From Rhizobium sp. Root708 (lineage in GTDB: Bacteria > Pseudomonadota > Alphaproteobacteria > Rhizobiales > Rhizobiaceae): a DNA stretch of 64,000 nucleotides. How positions within the stretch are numbered: the first letter of the stretch is position 1; every line of letters starts with the position of its first letter. The position numbers were made by a program, and so were the translations under genes. Location: NCBI RefSeq assembly GCF_001429725.1, contig NZ_LMHV01000010.1, positions 24,550 to 88,549 on the forward strand, given 5' to 3'. Positions 46,290 through 55,628 of this stretch are shown here, piece by piece. The notes under the pieces were generated by a model, which saw only the letters and a list, made by a program, of their open reading frames with translations, was not told the origin of the DNA and searched no databases.

Positions 46290-46334
46290 ATAACTAATTG
46301 GTTACAAGCTATGGAGAAGCGCCGGGTCTGTCAA
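46290..46334 (-). promoter_or_regulatory. Promoter and operator-like repeat of the ABC transporter operon
   Basis: On the minus strand TTGACA (46334-46329), N17, TAGCTT (46311-46306) forms a good promoter. Immediately downstream, covering the expected start point, is the imperfect palindrome GTAACCAATTAGTTAT (46305-46290). It closely matches the perfect repeat at 47155-47172 and the repeat at 34303-34317. The site lies in the 200-base region shared with the divergent tetR gene, so TetR may repress both directions. Confidence 0.65.
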
Positions 46335-46426
46335 GCGCCATGACGAACAGCTCGGCTCTATTTGCTTTTTACAATTTGCTCATAAGGCACTATGAGCGCT
46401 GGGAAGTCATTGAAAAGGGGAAGCTG

Positions 46427-47101
46427 ATGGAAGGCGCCGGAAGAGGGGGGAAGACCACCGCAAAGCGACGTCCGCGCCAGCGCGTTCTGCAACGCGATCC
46501 GGAGCGAACGCGTGCCGCCATTCTGGAAGCCGCAACCCAGGAATTCGCCGAGAACGGCATGGGCGGCGCCCGCGTCGATGCCATCGCCGAGCGCGCCGGT
46601 ACCAACAAGCGCATGCTCTACCACTATTTCGGCGACAAGGAGCAGCTCTACCTGCATGTTCTCGAGGAAGCCTATGTCGGCATCCGAACCGCCGAGCGCG
46701 CCCTGCACATCGGCGACCGGAGCCCGGAGGAGGGGATCAGCGATCTCGCACTCTTCACTTGGCGCTATTTCCTCAAGCATCCGGAGTTCCTGAGCCTTCT
46801 CGGCACGGAAAACCTGCACCGGGCCCGCTGGCTGCGTCAGTCCGTGCGTCTGAAGGAGCTTCATTCACACCTGTTGGGCGAGCTCGAACAGGTGCTGGAA
46901 CGAGGAAAGAAGGCGGGCGTCTTCATCGCGAGCGCCGATCCCTTGAATGTCTATCTGACGATTGCATCGCTCGGATATTTCTATCTTTCCAACCAGTACA
47001 CGCTGTCCACGATCTTCGGACGCGAGCTGTCGGAGCCTGACAATATCGATGCCTGGGAACAGCAGATCGTCCATGTGACGCTGGCCTCGATCAAGGCCTG
47101 A
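46427..47101 (+). CDS. TetR/AcrR family transcriptional regulator
   Basis: The 224 residues have an N-terminal helix-turn-helix (about 27-73, RAAILEAATQEFAENG and AERAGTNKRMLYHYFGDKEQLY) and a helical ligand-binding C-terminal half of the TetR_C type (RTAERALHIGDRSPEEGISDLALF). The ATG at 46427 is chosen because AAAAGGGG lies 6 bases upstream. It lies between the divergent ABC operon and the plus-strand Gfo/Idh-DUF993 operon; each has a matching inverted repeat in its promoter, so this is the likely local repressor. Confidence 0.92.
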   Translation: MEGAGRGGKTTAKRRPRQRVLQRDPERTRAAILEAATQEFAENGMGGARVDAIAERAGTNKRMLYHYFGDKEQLYLHVLEEAYVGIRTAERALHIGDRSPEEGISDLALFTWRYFLKHPEFLSLLGTENLHRARWLRQSVRLKELHSHLLGELEQVLERGKKAGVFIASADPLNVYLTIASLGYFYLSNQYTLSTIFGRELSEPDNIDAWEQQIVHVTLASIKA

Positions 47102-47124
47102 ATTCCGAAATTTAGTTTTGTGTA

Positions 47125-47172
47125 TTGACACCGGTGCTTCACGTCTGTCATCAAAGTAACTGTTTAGTTACT
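47125..47172 (+). promoter_or_regulatory. Promoter and operator-like palindrome of the Gfo/Idh-DUF993 operon
   Basis: TTGACA (47125-47130) with N17 reaches a weak -10 TCATCA (47148-47153). It is followed at once by the perfect inverted repeat AGTAACT-GTTT-AGTTACT (47155-47172). The position relative to the promoter is the same as for the repeat at 46290 in front of the ABC operon, as expected of a repressor site. Confidence 0.6.
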
Positions 47173-47236
47173 GGCCGGGAGGAGTTGCACCGTCGCGTGC
47201 AGCCGGCCTCGCAAGATTTTTTGCAGGGAGAGAAAC

Positions 47237-48385
47237 GTGGCTCGTCTAGGGATCATTTTGCACGGCGTTACCGGTCGTATGGGTTACAACCAGCATCTCG
47301 TCCGCTCGATTTTGGCAATCCGCGATCAGGGTGGCCTGACCTTGAAATCCGGAGAGAAACTGGAGATCGACCCGATCATCGTTGGCCGGAACGCGGCCAA
47401 GATGGAAGAGCTTGCCAGAAAGCATGGCATCAAGCGCTGGTCGTCGGATATCGACGGCGCGCTTGCCAATCCTGACGATCAGATCTTCTTCGACGCCGGC
47501 ACCACGCTGATGCGTGCCGATCTGCTCTCGCGTGCGCTGGATGCCGGCAAGCACGTCTATTGCGAAAAGCCGATCTCCGACGATTTGCAGGTGGCGATCG
47601 ACCTCGCGAAAAAGGCCCGGGCATCGGGTCTCAAGCATGGCGTTGTTCAGGACAAGCTGTTCCTGCCCGGCCTTCGCAAGCTGGCGCTGCTGAGAGACTC
47701 CGGCTTCTTCGGAAAGATCCTCTCGGTGCGCGGCGAGTTCGGCTACTGGGTGTTCGAGGGTGATTGGGGTGTTCCGGCCCAGCGCCCGTCGTGGAATTAC
47801 CGCAAGGCCGACGGCGGCGGCATCATTCTCGATATGCTTTGCCATTGGCGATATGTGCTCGACAATCTCTTCGGTGAGGTCAAAGCCGTGTCGTGCCTCG
47901 GCGCAACCCACATCGGCACGCGCGTCGATGAAGCCGGCAAGCCCTATCACTGCGATACCGACGATGCCGCCTATGCGACGTTCGAACTGGAAGGCGGCGC
48001 CATCGCCCACATCAATTCGTCCTGGGCCGTTCGCGTTCGCCGTGACGACCTCGTGACGTTCCAGGTGGACGGCACACATGGCTCGGCGGTCGCGGGCCTG
48101 ACCAAGTGCTGGACGCAGCATCGCGTCAACACGCCGAAGCCCGTGTGGAACCCGGATCAGCCGCAGACGATCGATTTCTACAAGACCTGGGACGAAGTGC
48201 CGGACACGCAAGCATTCGACAACGGCTTCAGGGTGCAGTGGGAAATGTTCCTCCGGCATGTGGCTGAGGATAGCCCCTGGCCTTACGGACTGGAGGCCGG
48301 AGCCAAGGGCGTCCAGCTGGCGGAACTGGGCCTGAAATCCTGGGCCGAGCGCCGGTGGCTCGACGTGCCGAAGCTGGAGTTCTGA
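47237..48385 (+). CDS. Gfo/Idh/MocA family oxidoreductase
   Basis: A 382-residue NAD(P)-dependent dehydrogenase. The N-terminal Rossmann region is IILHGVTGRMGYNQHLV, an unusual variant with more residues between strand and helix than the standard GxGxxG. The motif AGKHVYCEKP lies near residue 107, and the C-terminal domain has DGGGIILDMLCHWRYVLD with the conserved Asp and His. The start is GTG at 47237 after a GGGAGAG ribosome-binding site. It begins a four-gene operon with the DUF993 gene, an isomerase gene and another Gfo/Idh gene, 4 bases before the next. Confidence 0.92.
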   Translation: MARLGIILHGVTGRMGYNQHLVRSILAIRDQGGLTLKSGEKLEIDPIIVGRNAAKMEELARKHGIKRWSSDIDGALANPDDQIFFDAGTTLMRADLLSRALDAGKHVYCEKPISDDLQVAIDLAKKARASGLKHGVVQDKLFLPGLRKLALLRDSGFFGKILSVRGEFGYWVFEGDWGVPAQRPSWNYRKADGGGIILDMLCHWRYVLDNLFGEVKAVSCLGATHIGTRVDEAGKPYHCDTDDAAYATFELEGGAIAHINSSWAVRVRRDDLVTFQVDGTHGSAVAGLTKCWTQHRVNTPKPVWNPDQPQTIDFYKTWDEVPDTQAFDNGFRVQWEMFLRHVAEDSPWPYGLEAGAKGVQLAELGLKSWAERRWLDVPKLEF

Positions 48386-48389
48386 GATC

Positions 48390-49556
48390 GTGACCAGCAT
48401 CAATCTCCCGCTGGACGGCAAGATCGTCCCCTATACGCTGACCGGCTCGCCGATCGAGCTAAAGAAGCGTCGAGCCGAAGAGTTTCCGCGTATCGCCTTC
48501 GCGGCGGCGCACGTCGTTGCCGATCCTCTGGCGGATAACGATCCCTGGCTTGCGCCGGCGATCGACTGGGATCGAACCCTGGCGTTTCGCCATCGGCTGT
48601 GGGATCTCGGGCTCGGGGTTGCCGAGGCGATGGACACGGCTCAGCGTGGAATGGGCCTTGGCTGGCCGGAAGCACGCGAGCTGATCCGGCGGGCGCTTGC
48701 CGAAAGCGCAAGCCGCGGCGATGCGCTTATCGCCTGCGGTGCCGGTACCGATCACCTTGTGCCCGGTCCGGACGTTACGATCGATACGATCATACGAGCC
48801 TACGAAGAACAGATCGAGACGATCGAGGCGGCCGGCGGACGTATCATCCTGATGGCGAGCCGCGCGCTTTCCGCCGCGGCCCGAAGCCCCGACGACTATG
48901 TCAGGGTCTACGATCGCATTCTGCGCCAGGTGAAACAACCGGTCATCATCCACTGGCTGGGCGAAATGTTCGATCCGGCGCTGGAAGGCTACTGGGGTGA
49001 TGGGGATCACCTGAAGGCGATGTCCGTCTGCCTGCAGGTCATCGGCGCCAATGCATTTAAGGTCGACGGCATCAAGATTTCCCTCCTGTCCAAGGAAAAG
49101 GAAATCGCCATGCGCCGGCAATTGCCGAAAGGCGTGCGCATGTACACGGGCGACGACTTCAACTATGCCGAATTGATAGCCGGCGATGAATCCGGTCATT
49201 CGGATGCACTGCTCGGTATATTCGACGCCATTGCGCCTGCAGCCTCTGCAGCACTCGAGGCGCTGGGGCAGGATCGCAACAGCGAGTTTTTCCAGCTTCT
49301 GGAGCCGACCGTGCCGCTGTCACGGCATATCTTCAAGGCACCGACCCGCTTCTACAAGACGGGCGTCGTGTTCCTCGCTTATCTCAACGGGCTGCAGGAT
49401 CATTTTACGATGGTCGGCGGCCAGCAATCGGCACGTTCTCTCTCGCATCTGGCCGAACTGTTTCGGCTCGCCGACAAGGCACGCGTGCTTGCGGACCCGG
49501 ATCTGGCTGTGCGCCGCATGCGCGATGTGCTCGCGGTTCACGGTGTCGCCGGTTAA
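48390..49556 (+). CDS. DUF993 family protein, dihydrodipicolinate-synthase-like TIM barrel
   Basis: A 388-residue protein of a family distantly related to the DHDPS/N-acetylneuraminate lyase aldolases; the reaction is not known. The N-terminal part is MTSINLPLDGKIVPYTLTG, and the barrel region has ACGAGTDHL (about 113-121), PVIIHWLGEMFDPALEGYWG and ANAFKVDGIKIS with K224 and K229 as candidates for a Schiff-base lysine. The start is GTG at 48390, 4 bases after the previous gene. The operon context suggests retro-aldol cleavage or a related step in sugar-derivative catabolism (inference). Confidence 0.85.
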   Translation: MTSINLPLDGKIVPYTLTGSPIELKKRRAEEFPRIAFAAAHVVADPLADNDPWLAPAIDWDRTLAFRHRLWDLGLGVAEAMDTAQRGMGLGWPEARELIRRALAESASRGDALIACGAGTDHLVPGPDVTIDTIIRAYEEQIETIEAAGGRIILMASRALSAAARSPDDYVRVYDRILRQVKQPVIIHWLGEMFDPALEGYWGDGDHLKAMSVCLQVIGANAFKVDGIKISLLSKEKEIAMRRQLPKGVRMYTGDDFNYAELIAGDESGHSDALLGIFDAIAPAASAALEALGQDRNSEFFQLLEPTVPLSRHIFKAPTRFYKTGVVFLAYLNGLQDHFTMVGGQQSARSLSHLAELFRLADKARVLADPDLAVRRMRDVLAVHGVAG

Positions 49557-49571
49557 GGGAAGGAGAACAGC

Positions 49572-50402
49572 ATGCATGTCGAGGGTCTGTCCATCAATCT
49601 CGCGACGATCCGGGAACAGTGCGGTTTTGCCCGCGCGGTCGATACCTGCCTGACGCACGGGATCACCTCGATCGCTCCCTGGCGAGACCAGATAGCGGCA
49701 ATTGGCCTGAAGGAGGCCGCACGCATCGTCAAGGCTAATGGCCTGAAGCTCACCGGCCTTTGCCGCGGCGGTTTCTTCCCGGCCGCCGACGCTGCTGGCC
49801 GCCAGCAGGCGATCGACGATAACAAGCGCGCCGTCGACGAAGCCGCAACTCTCGGGGCCGACTGCCTCGTTCTCGTCGTCGGCGGATTGCCGGGCGCCTC
49901 CAAGGATATCCAGGCCGCGCGGCAGATGGTGGCCGACGGCATCGCGGCAACGCTTCCGCATGCGCGAGCCGCCGGTGTCCCGCTCGCCATCGAACCCTTG
50001 CATCCGATGTATGCCGGAGATCGCTCCTGCGTGAATACACTCGGTCAGGCGCTCGACATGTGCGAGCAGCTGGGTGATGGCGTCGGTGTCGCGATCGACG
50101 TCTATCATGTCTGGTGGGATCCCGATCTTGCCAATCAGGTTGCGCGTGCCGGGCGTCTGAAGCGGATCCTCGCGCACCATATCTGCGACTGGCTCGTTCC
50201 GACCAGGGACATGCTGACAGACCGCGGCATGATGGGCGATGGCGTGATCGATCTCAAAGGCATACGAAGGATGGTCGAAGCCGCCGGCTTTTTCGGCGCG
50301 CAGGAAGTCGAGATTTTCTCCGCCGAGAACTGGTGGAAGCGGCCACCGGAGGAAGTCATCGCAACCTGCGTCGAACGCTATCACAGTTGTTGCCTGGCCT
50401 AG
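49572..50402 (+). CDS. Sugar phosphate isomerase/epimerase-like (AP endonuclease 2 fold)
   Basis: A 276-residue TIM-barrel metal enzyme. Likely metal ligands are the Glu in LAIEPLHP, the Asp/His in VAIDVYHVWWD, the His in LAHHICDW and the Glu in EVEIFS, as in xylose-isomerase-like members. Proteins of this fold include epimerases, inosose dehydratase and enzymes of 3-keto-glycoside breakdown. GGAAGGAG lies upstream of the ATG at 49572. It is the third gene of the Gfo/Idh-DUF993 operon. Confidence 0.88.
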   Translation: MHVEGLSINLATIREQCGFARAVDTCLTHGITSIAPWRDQIAAIGLKEAARIVKANGLKLTGLCRGGFFPAADAAGRQQAIDDNKRAVDEAATLGADCLVLVVGGLPGASKDIQAARQMVADGIAATLPHARAAGVPLAIEPLHPMYAGDRSCVNTLGQALDMCEQLGDGVGVAIDVYHVWWDPDLANQVARAGRLKRILAHHICDWLVPTRDMLTDRGMMGDGVIDLKGIRRMVEAAGFFGAQEVEIFSAENWWKRPPEEVIATCVERYHSCCLA

Positions 50403-50440
50403 AAATCTGTTCGTTTCATACGCATGAGGAGGATCATTCG

Positions 50441-51715
50441 ATGGAGAAACGTCGCTTTGCCCTGATCGGAACGGGAAACCGCGGCACCACCATGTGGGGC
50501 AAGGAACTGCTCGCCGGCTGGCGCGAGCATGTGGATCTCGTCGCGATCGTCGACACCAACTCGCTGCGTGCCGAGCGGGCCCGCACGATGATCGGCAGCA
50601 ATGCGCCGATCTATGAGAATATCGACGCCATGCTCGCCGAGCAGCAGGTCGACCTCGTCATCGTCTGCACGCCTGACTATACGCATGACGACATCGTCGT
50701 TCGCGCCCTGGAAGCCGGCATCGACGTCATCACCGAAAAGCCGATGACGACGGCGGTCGACAAAATCCGTCGCATCCTCGATGCGGAAAAACGAACCGGC
50801 AAGCGCGTCGACGTTTCATTCAACTACCGCTACGCGCCGACGGCCGCCAAGATCAAGGAACTGCTGAACGCCGGCGAGATTGGACGCGTCACCTCGGTCG
50901 ACTTCCACTGGTATCTCGATACCAAGCACGGTGCCGATTATTTCCGTCGCTGGCACGCCTATGCTGAAAACTCCGGCAGCCTTTTCGTGCACAAGGCAAC
51001 GCACCACTTCGATCTCCTGAACTGGTACCTGGACAGCGACCCGGATGCGGTCACCTCCTTTGCCGACTTGCAGAACTACGGCCGCAAGGGGCCGTTCCGC
51101 GGCCCGCGCTGCAAGCTCTGTCCGCACGCCGGCGAGTGTGACTACTACCTCGACCTTGAAGCCGATCCGTTCCTCGACTCGCTCTACGAGGATCCGTCGA
51201 AGATCGACGGCTACTTCCGCGACGGCTGCGTCTATCGCGAGGATATCGATATCCCCGACACGATGGTCGTCAGCCTCCGCTACAAGAACAATGTCCATGT
51301 TTCCTATTCGCTGAACACGTTCCAACCGATCGAGGGCCACCACATCGCCTTCAACGGCACGCATGGGCGCATCGAGCTCAGGCAATACGAGAAGCAGCCG
51401 TGGGAAACGCCTGACGAAGACACCATCCTGCTCGTCCGCAATTTCCCGAAAGACAAGCCTGCCCTCGAACGCATCGTCGTCCCGCATTCGGCCGGTGGCC
51501 ACTACGGCGGCGACAACCGGATGCGCAACATGATCTTCAAGCAGGGCATGGAAGACAAGCTCGGTCAGCGCGCCGGCACACGCGCCGGCGCCATGTCAGT
51601 GCTCTGCGGCATTGCCGCTTTGACAAGCTCACGCACGGGCAAGGTCGTGAAGATCTCCGACTTGATGCCGGAGATCGTGGCTGGCGGCGCACCGGCGGGT
51701 TTGAAGGCCGGCTAA
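50441..51715 (+). CDS. Gfo/Idh/MocA family oxidoreductase with cysteine cluster
   Basis: A 424-residue dehydrogenase, longer than usual. The Rossmann motif is ALIGTGNRG (about 7-15), the family motif is ITEKP (E99-K100-P101), and HKATHHFDLLNW (H184, H188, H189) is the probable active-site helix. An insertion near residue 220 carries C224-x2-C227-x5-C233 and C263, a possible zinc or iron-sulfur site. GAGGAGG lies 8-9 bases before the ATG at 50441. It ends the four-gene operon, and its stop overlaps the convergent hydroxyacid dehydrogenase gene by 4 bases. Confidence 0.9.
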   Translation: MEKRRFALIGTGNRGTTMWGKELLAGWREHVDLVAIVDTNSLRAERARTMIGSNAPIYENIDAMLAEQQVDLVIVCTPDYTHDDIVVRALEAGIDVITEKPMTTAVDKIRRILDAEKRTGKRVDVSFNYRYAPTAAKIKELLNAGEIGRVTSVDFHWYLDTKHGADYFRRWHAYAENSGSLFVHKATHHFDLLNWYLDSDPDAVTSFADLQNYGRKGPFRGPRCKLCPHAGECDYYLDLEADPFLDSLYEDPSKIDGYFRDGCVYREDIDIPDTMVVSLRYKNNVHVSYSLNTFQPIEGHHIAFNGTHGRIELRQYEKQPWETPDEDTILLVRNFPKDKPALERIVVPHSAGGHYGGDNRMRNMIFKQGMEDKLGQRAGTRAGAMSVLCGIAALTSSRTGKVVKISDLMPEIVAGGAPAGLKAG

Positions 51716-52722
51716 GCGATCATTGCCAGGTCGCGGCGCTGGATCTGATAGAGGAGCGGTTCGCCCTTGGTGAACCGCTCTATTTCGTCGATCGCCATAT
51801 CCCCGAGCCGTCCGCGTTCCAGCCCCACGGCGCCGGCGATGTGCGGCGTCAGGAAGACATTCGGCAGAACGTAAAAAGCCGACCCCTTCTCGGGTATTTC
51901 AGGATCCGTGACGTCGATGATGGCGTCGATCCTTCCGGTCGCAAGTGTCTCGAGCAGCGCTGCCTCATCGATCAGCGCGCCGCGCGCCGTATTGATCAGC
52001 GTGGCGCCGTCCTTCATCAGAGAAAGCTCGGCAGTGCCGATCATGTGATGCGTCGATGGAAGGGAAGGGGCGTGCAGCGAGACTATGTCCGATCGTCTCA
52101 TCAGCGTCGCCAGATCGACCTTCTCGGTTCCGAGGCTTCCTGCCTCGGTGGCGTCAATGGTCGGATCGAAGAGAAGTACCTGGTATTCGAATGACCGCAA
52201 CAGTTCGATGACCCGTCGCCCGATGCGCGAGGCGCCGATGATGCCAACCGTGCGGCGATAATTGCCGATCGCCAGCCGCTGCATCGCATGCGTCCGGTCG
52301 CGGTCGCGATCGGATACGTAGTGGTCGCGGAAGCGAAACACCTGCTTGCCGGCAAAGATGATCGCCGCAAGCGTAAATTCCGCAACCGGCACCGAATTGG
52401 CCTCGGCGGCATGCGTCACGGCGATCCCGGCATCAAAGATCTGCTCACCGATGATGCCCTTCACGGTGCCGGCCGCATGGGCGATCAGCCGCAGCTGGGG
52501 GGCCGCCGCAAGCACTTCATGCCCAACAGGCGGAGCCCCCCAGCCGGTGATGAGAATATCTGTCTTGGCGAGAATGCGGATCGCGCGATCGTCGCTGAAA
52601 TTCTGCAGCGGTTGAGGATCGAGAACATCGCCGATGCCTGCGAGCCGGTCCAGTGCCTCGGCGCTCAGGACGTGTTCGGTCCGGGACGGCTGCATTGAAA
52701 GCGCAATGGAGGGACGCGTCAT
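51712..52722 (-). CDS. D-2-hydroxyacid dehydrogenase family protein
   Basis: A 336-residue NAD-dependent dehydrogenase of the phosphoglycerate/formate dehydrogenase fold. The nucleotide motif is VGIIGASRIGRR (about 159-170, so GxSxxG-like), catalytic arginine in NTARGALIDE, the acidic position in DVTDPEIP (Asp where many members have Glu) and histidine in LTPHIAG. It overlaps the DUF2264 gene by 4 bases (ATGA) and is coupled to it. In this setting it may reduce a 2-keto sugar acid (inference). Confidence 0.9.
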   Translation of the reverse strand: MTRPSIALSMQPSRTEHVLSAEALDRLAGIGDVLDPQPLQNFSDDRAIRILAKTDILITGWGAPPVGHEVLAAAPQLRLIAHAAGTVKGIIGEQIFDAGIAVTHAAEANSVPVAEFTLAAIIFAGKQVFRFRDHYVSDRDRDRTHAMQRLAIGNYRRTVGIIGASRIGRRVIELLRSFEYQVLLFDPTIDATEAGSLGTEKVDLATLMRRSDIVSLHAPSLPSTHHMIGTAELSLMKDGATLINTARGALIDEAALLETLATGRIDAIIDVTDPEIPEKGSAFYVLPNVFLTPHIAGAVGLERGRLGDMAIDEIERFTKGEPLLYQIQRRDLAMIA

Positions 52723-54578
52723 GACATTTGTCCCGGCGCTTCGATGGCGCTGACCCGGATGCCCGAATTCGCCACCAATGCTTCCAGCTCCTGAAGGTCA
52801 GGGGCACGAGGCGGTGTGGTCCAGGCGCCGGTTACCGTGTCCGTATCGTTGGCGGCAAGTACCGCCGTCATCAGGATCGTCTGGCCCGCTGCAATTTCGC
52901 CACGCAACTGCGGCACCAGAGTCTTCGCAACGATCATGTTGGTGTTCGGCGGCGCCTTCTGCGTCAGGCCGACGCGCCGAGCCGAGCCGATATCGACGAT
53001 CCCGCTGAAGTCGGCCTCGCCGATGGCGTAGGCGCTCGCACCGTCGGCGACCAGCGTATCGAGCTCGAAATCCCGGCGCGCGATCGCAAAGCCACCCTCT
53101 GCCGTCTGTAGCGGCCGGGGCGTGTTGATGCGGTGGACGCGGATATGCCACGGCGCCGCCGGCACCAGCCACGTTTCGACATCCACGTCCTGAAATGGCG
53201 ACCACCTGGAATAAAGAACCTCGCCCGCAAGCTTGGCCTCCTTGTTGGTCTCGCGAACCCGGTAATGCAGGCCGTCATCGCCGAAGGCGAGGGCGGAATC
53301 GAAGGCCGCGCCGGCGAAGTTGCGCTCGTCGGATTCGACGCTGAAACCGTAGCGGCTGGAATAAGCGAACTTCGCGTATTTCTCCGTGCCGAACCGCATC
53401 TGCAGGTTTTCCTGGCCGGAAGAAAGCGCAACGACATCGCCGCGATCACGCATCAGCACCATGCCGGGATGACGCTGTGGCAGCACACTCACCGTTTCGG
53501 CCGGTGGCGTTTCCTCGGCCGTCCAGAAAGGATGGTCCTCGGCCAGCGCCAGCGGCAGAAACGCCTTGAAGGCCCAATAGGGCGAACCAGCCGAATTATA
53601 GTTCTCCGACATCAGCAGGTTGGGATAGCCGAACCCGATCGACAGAATCCCATCCCGGTTGGTCATCGGCTTGTCCTTCCACCAGCGTAAGTGCTGCAGG
53701 CAAAGGCTCTTGACCTCGCCCCAGGGCAAGGCCTCGAGGTCGGCAAAGGCAAGGGCCGACCAGAAACCGGCGCACGCAAAGCGGTAGGTGAGGCTGCGGC
53801 CGAAGGGAATGGTCGCGCCATCCGCGCCGAACCACTGCTTGAAGTCGTTCGCGAACAGCAGCGCGCGTTCGCGGTAGCGCTTCGCGTAGTCGTCATCGAC
53901 AAGCTTGGAATAGATCAGCCCGTAGAAGTGCATGGCGAAGGGAATGTAGTGGTCGACGCGGCGCACATTGCCGTCGCGGTACCAGCCGTCACCAATATAG
54001 AAGCCCTCAAGCTCCTCGAGATACTGCTTGGTCAGGCTGCGGTCGAAACTGGCGCCGACGCGATCGAGCGCGATGTCGACGAAGATGCGAAAGAATTTCC
54101 AGTTGTTGTCGGCATAGTCAAACTGCCGGGCATGCTTGAGATAGGCGACGACGTTGTCGCGCGCCCGACCGCCAAGCGGCTCCCAGATCTTCTCCGGCAC
54201 CAGCGCCAAGGCAAAACCGAGCGCGGCAAGCTCCACCATCCGCTGGTCACGCCCGTTCACCGTGCCCCAATATTCCGGGTGTTTGGGATCGGTGCCGTTG
54301 GCGATGCCCTCCGCAAACCGATGCCATTCCGCGAAGTCGCCGCCGCCCGCGCCAAGCGGCGCCAACCCCCAGAGCGGCCGCGCAAAGCCCTCGAGATCCG
54401 CTGCCGCGCGGTCGAAATGCGCAGCCGCGCCGTCGAGCCGGACGCGGGCATTGCCTGCGGAGAAATAGGGGAGCAGCGGATCGAACAGGTCACGAAGCGC
54501 CCGCGATAAGTCCTCGCGTGTCTTCAGCGGATTGTTGGCAAGCGGATTTGCACTGGCAGGATCATAGGTCATCGGCAT
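52719..54578 (-). CDS. DUF2264 domain protein, candidate glycoside hydrolase (glucuronidase-like)
   Basis: A 619-residue cytosolic protein without signal peptide. Residues about 15-380 form the DUF2264 alpha/alpha-barrel (RPLWGLAPL, DNNWKFFRIFVDIAL, GWYRDGNVRRVDHYIPFAMHFYGL, GRSLTYRFACAGFWSALA), followed by a beta-rich C-terminal half. From memory, DUF2264 proteins correspond to CAZy family GH154, where beta-glucuronidase activity is known; I could not check this. That would fit uxaC-uxuB nearby. The gene follows lacI by 21 bases and overlaps the hydroxyacid dehydrogenase gene. Confidence 0.82.
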   Translation of the reverse strand: MPMTYDPASANPLANNPLKTREDLSRALRDLFDPLLPYFSAGNARVRLDGAAAHFDRAAADLEGFARPLWGLAPLGAGGGDFAEWHRFAEGIANGTDPKHPEYWGTVNGRDQRMVELAALGFALALVPEKIWEPLGGRARDNVVAYLKHARQFDYADNNWKFFRIFVDIALDRVGASFDRSLTKQYLEELEGFYIGDGWYRDGNVRRVDHYIPFAMHFYGLIYSKLVDDDYAKRYRERALLFANDFKQWFGADGATIPFGRSLTYRFACAGFWSALAFADLEALPWGEVKSLCLQHLRWWKDKPMTNRDGILSIGFGYPNLLMSENYNSAGSPYWAFKAFLPLALAEDHPFWTAEETPPAETVSVLPQRHPGMVLMRDRGDVVALSSGQENLQMRFGTEKYAKFAYSSRYGFSVESDERNFAGAAFDSALAFGDDGLHYRVRETNKEAKLAGEVLYSRWSPFQDVDVETWLVPAAPWHIRVHRINTPRPLQTAEGGFAIARRDFELDTLVADGASAYAIGEADFSGIVDIGSARRVGLTQKAPPNTNMIVAKTLVPQLRGEIAAGQTILMTAVLAANDTDTVTGAWTTPPRAPDLQELEALVANSGIRVSAIEAPGQMS

Positions 54579-54599
54579 TGCTCGTTTCAGGGGCTCATG

Positions 54600-55619
54600 T
54601 CAGGGGTTCGAAACGGTGCCGCCGGCAATCGGGACGACGGCATGGCAAATCTGGCGGGCAGGGGCGGTGCGATCCCTGAAACGCGCCACCATGAGACCGG
54701 CCGCCTCGCGGCCCAGTGCCACGCGATCGACGCGCATCGTCGACAGCGGCGGGTTGGTCATCAGCGCGCAGGGAAGATCGTCGAAGCCGAGAATGGCGAA
54801 ATCCTCTGGCACCCGCAGACCTGCTTCGGTCACCGCTTCGAGAACGCCGACGGCGATGAAATCGTTCATGCAGAAGGCGGCAGTGAATCCGGCTTTTTCG
54901 GCGAGCACCCCAGTCGTCAGTTCATGCGCTTCCTGCGTTGCACTGCCTTGAAAGCTCATCGACACAAGACGTCCTTCGGCGCCATCCACCTCTGAAATCG
55001 CCGCCTTGAAGCCCCTGACGCGTTCGCGAATCGTGTTTCGATGCGATCCCGTCAGATGCAGGATCCGCCGATGACCGGCGTTCAGTAGCCGGGTCGTCGC
55101 TTCGTAGGCACCGAAGAAATTGGAGGGCGCCGTGCCGTCGATCTTCATCTGCGGATCGGTGCCGTTGACCAGCACCGTCGGGATCGCCGCATCCTCGATC
55201 CATGCGCGAAGCTCGGCGCTGGGATCGATCCCGACCAGGAACAGTCCACTCGCACCCGCTGTCTGCATGTAGTCATGCACCACATTGGCGGTCGCCCGGT
55301 TTTCGCGGATCAACCGCACCTCGAAGGGCATACCGGCATCGAGCGCACCCGCGCGCAGGCCCTCAACGATCCCTTCGTAAAAGACGCTAAGCCCGCCGGT
55401 CACGCCGTCGCTTGCAATCAGCGCCAGGGCACCGCGTTGCGCGCCGCCGGCCGTACGGGCTGAGTAACCGTTCTCCGCCGCCACCTTGAGAATGTGCTGC
55501 CGCACGCTCTCGCTGATGCCCGGCTCGTTGGCGAGTACGCGCGACACCGTGGATACGGATACCCCTGCCATCGTCGCGATGTCGGCCTGTCTCAGTTTCT
55601 TGGTTTTGATCTCGTTCAT
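54600..55619 (-). CDS. LacI family transcriptional regulator
   Basis: A 339-residue sugar-responsive repressor. The N-terminal helix-turn-helix and hinge (about 8-60) are RQADIATMAGVSVSTVSRVLANEPGISESVR, followed by a periplasmic-binding-protein-like effector domain ending in the typical AILGFDDLPCALMTNPPLSTMRV block. It heads the operon lacI-DUF2264-hydroxyacid dehydrogenase and is divergent from a binding-protein gene; an AT-rich palindrome (55641-55652) lies between them. Confidence 0.94.
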   Translation of the reverse strand: MNEIKTKKLRQADIATMAGVSVSTVSRVLANEPGISESVRQHILKVAAENGYSARTAGGAQRGALALIASDGVTGGLSVFYEGIVEGLRAGALDAGMPFEVRLIRENRATANVVHDYMQTAGASGLFLVGIDPSAELRAWIEDAAIPTVLVNGTDPQMKIDGTAPSNFFGAYEATTRLLNAGHRRILHLTGSHRNTIRERVRGFKAAISEVDGAEGRLVSMSFQGSATQEAHELTTGVLAEKAGFTAAFCMNDFIAVGVLEAVTEAGLRVPEDFAILGFDDLPCALMTNPPLSTMRVDRVALGREAAGLMVARFRDRTAPARQICHAVVPIAGGTVSNP

Positions 55620-55628
55620 GAGGGCAGA

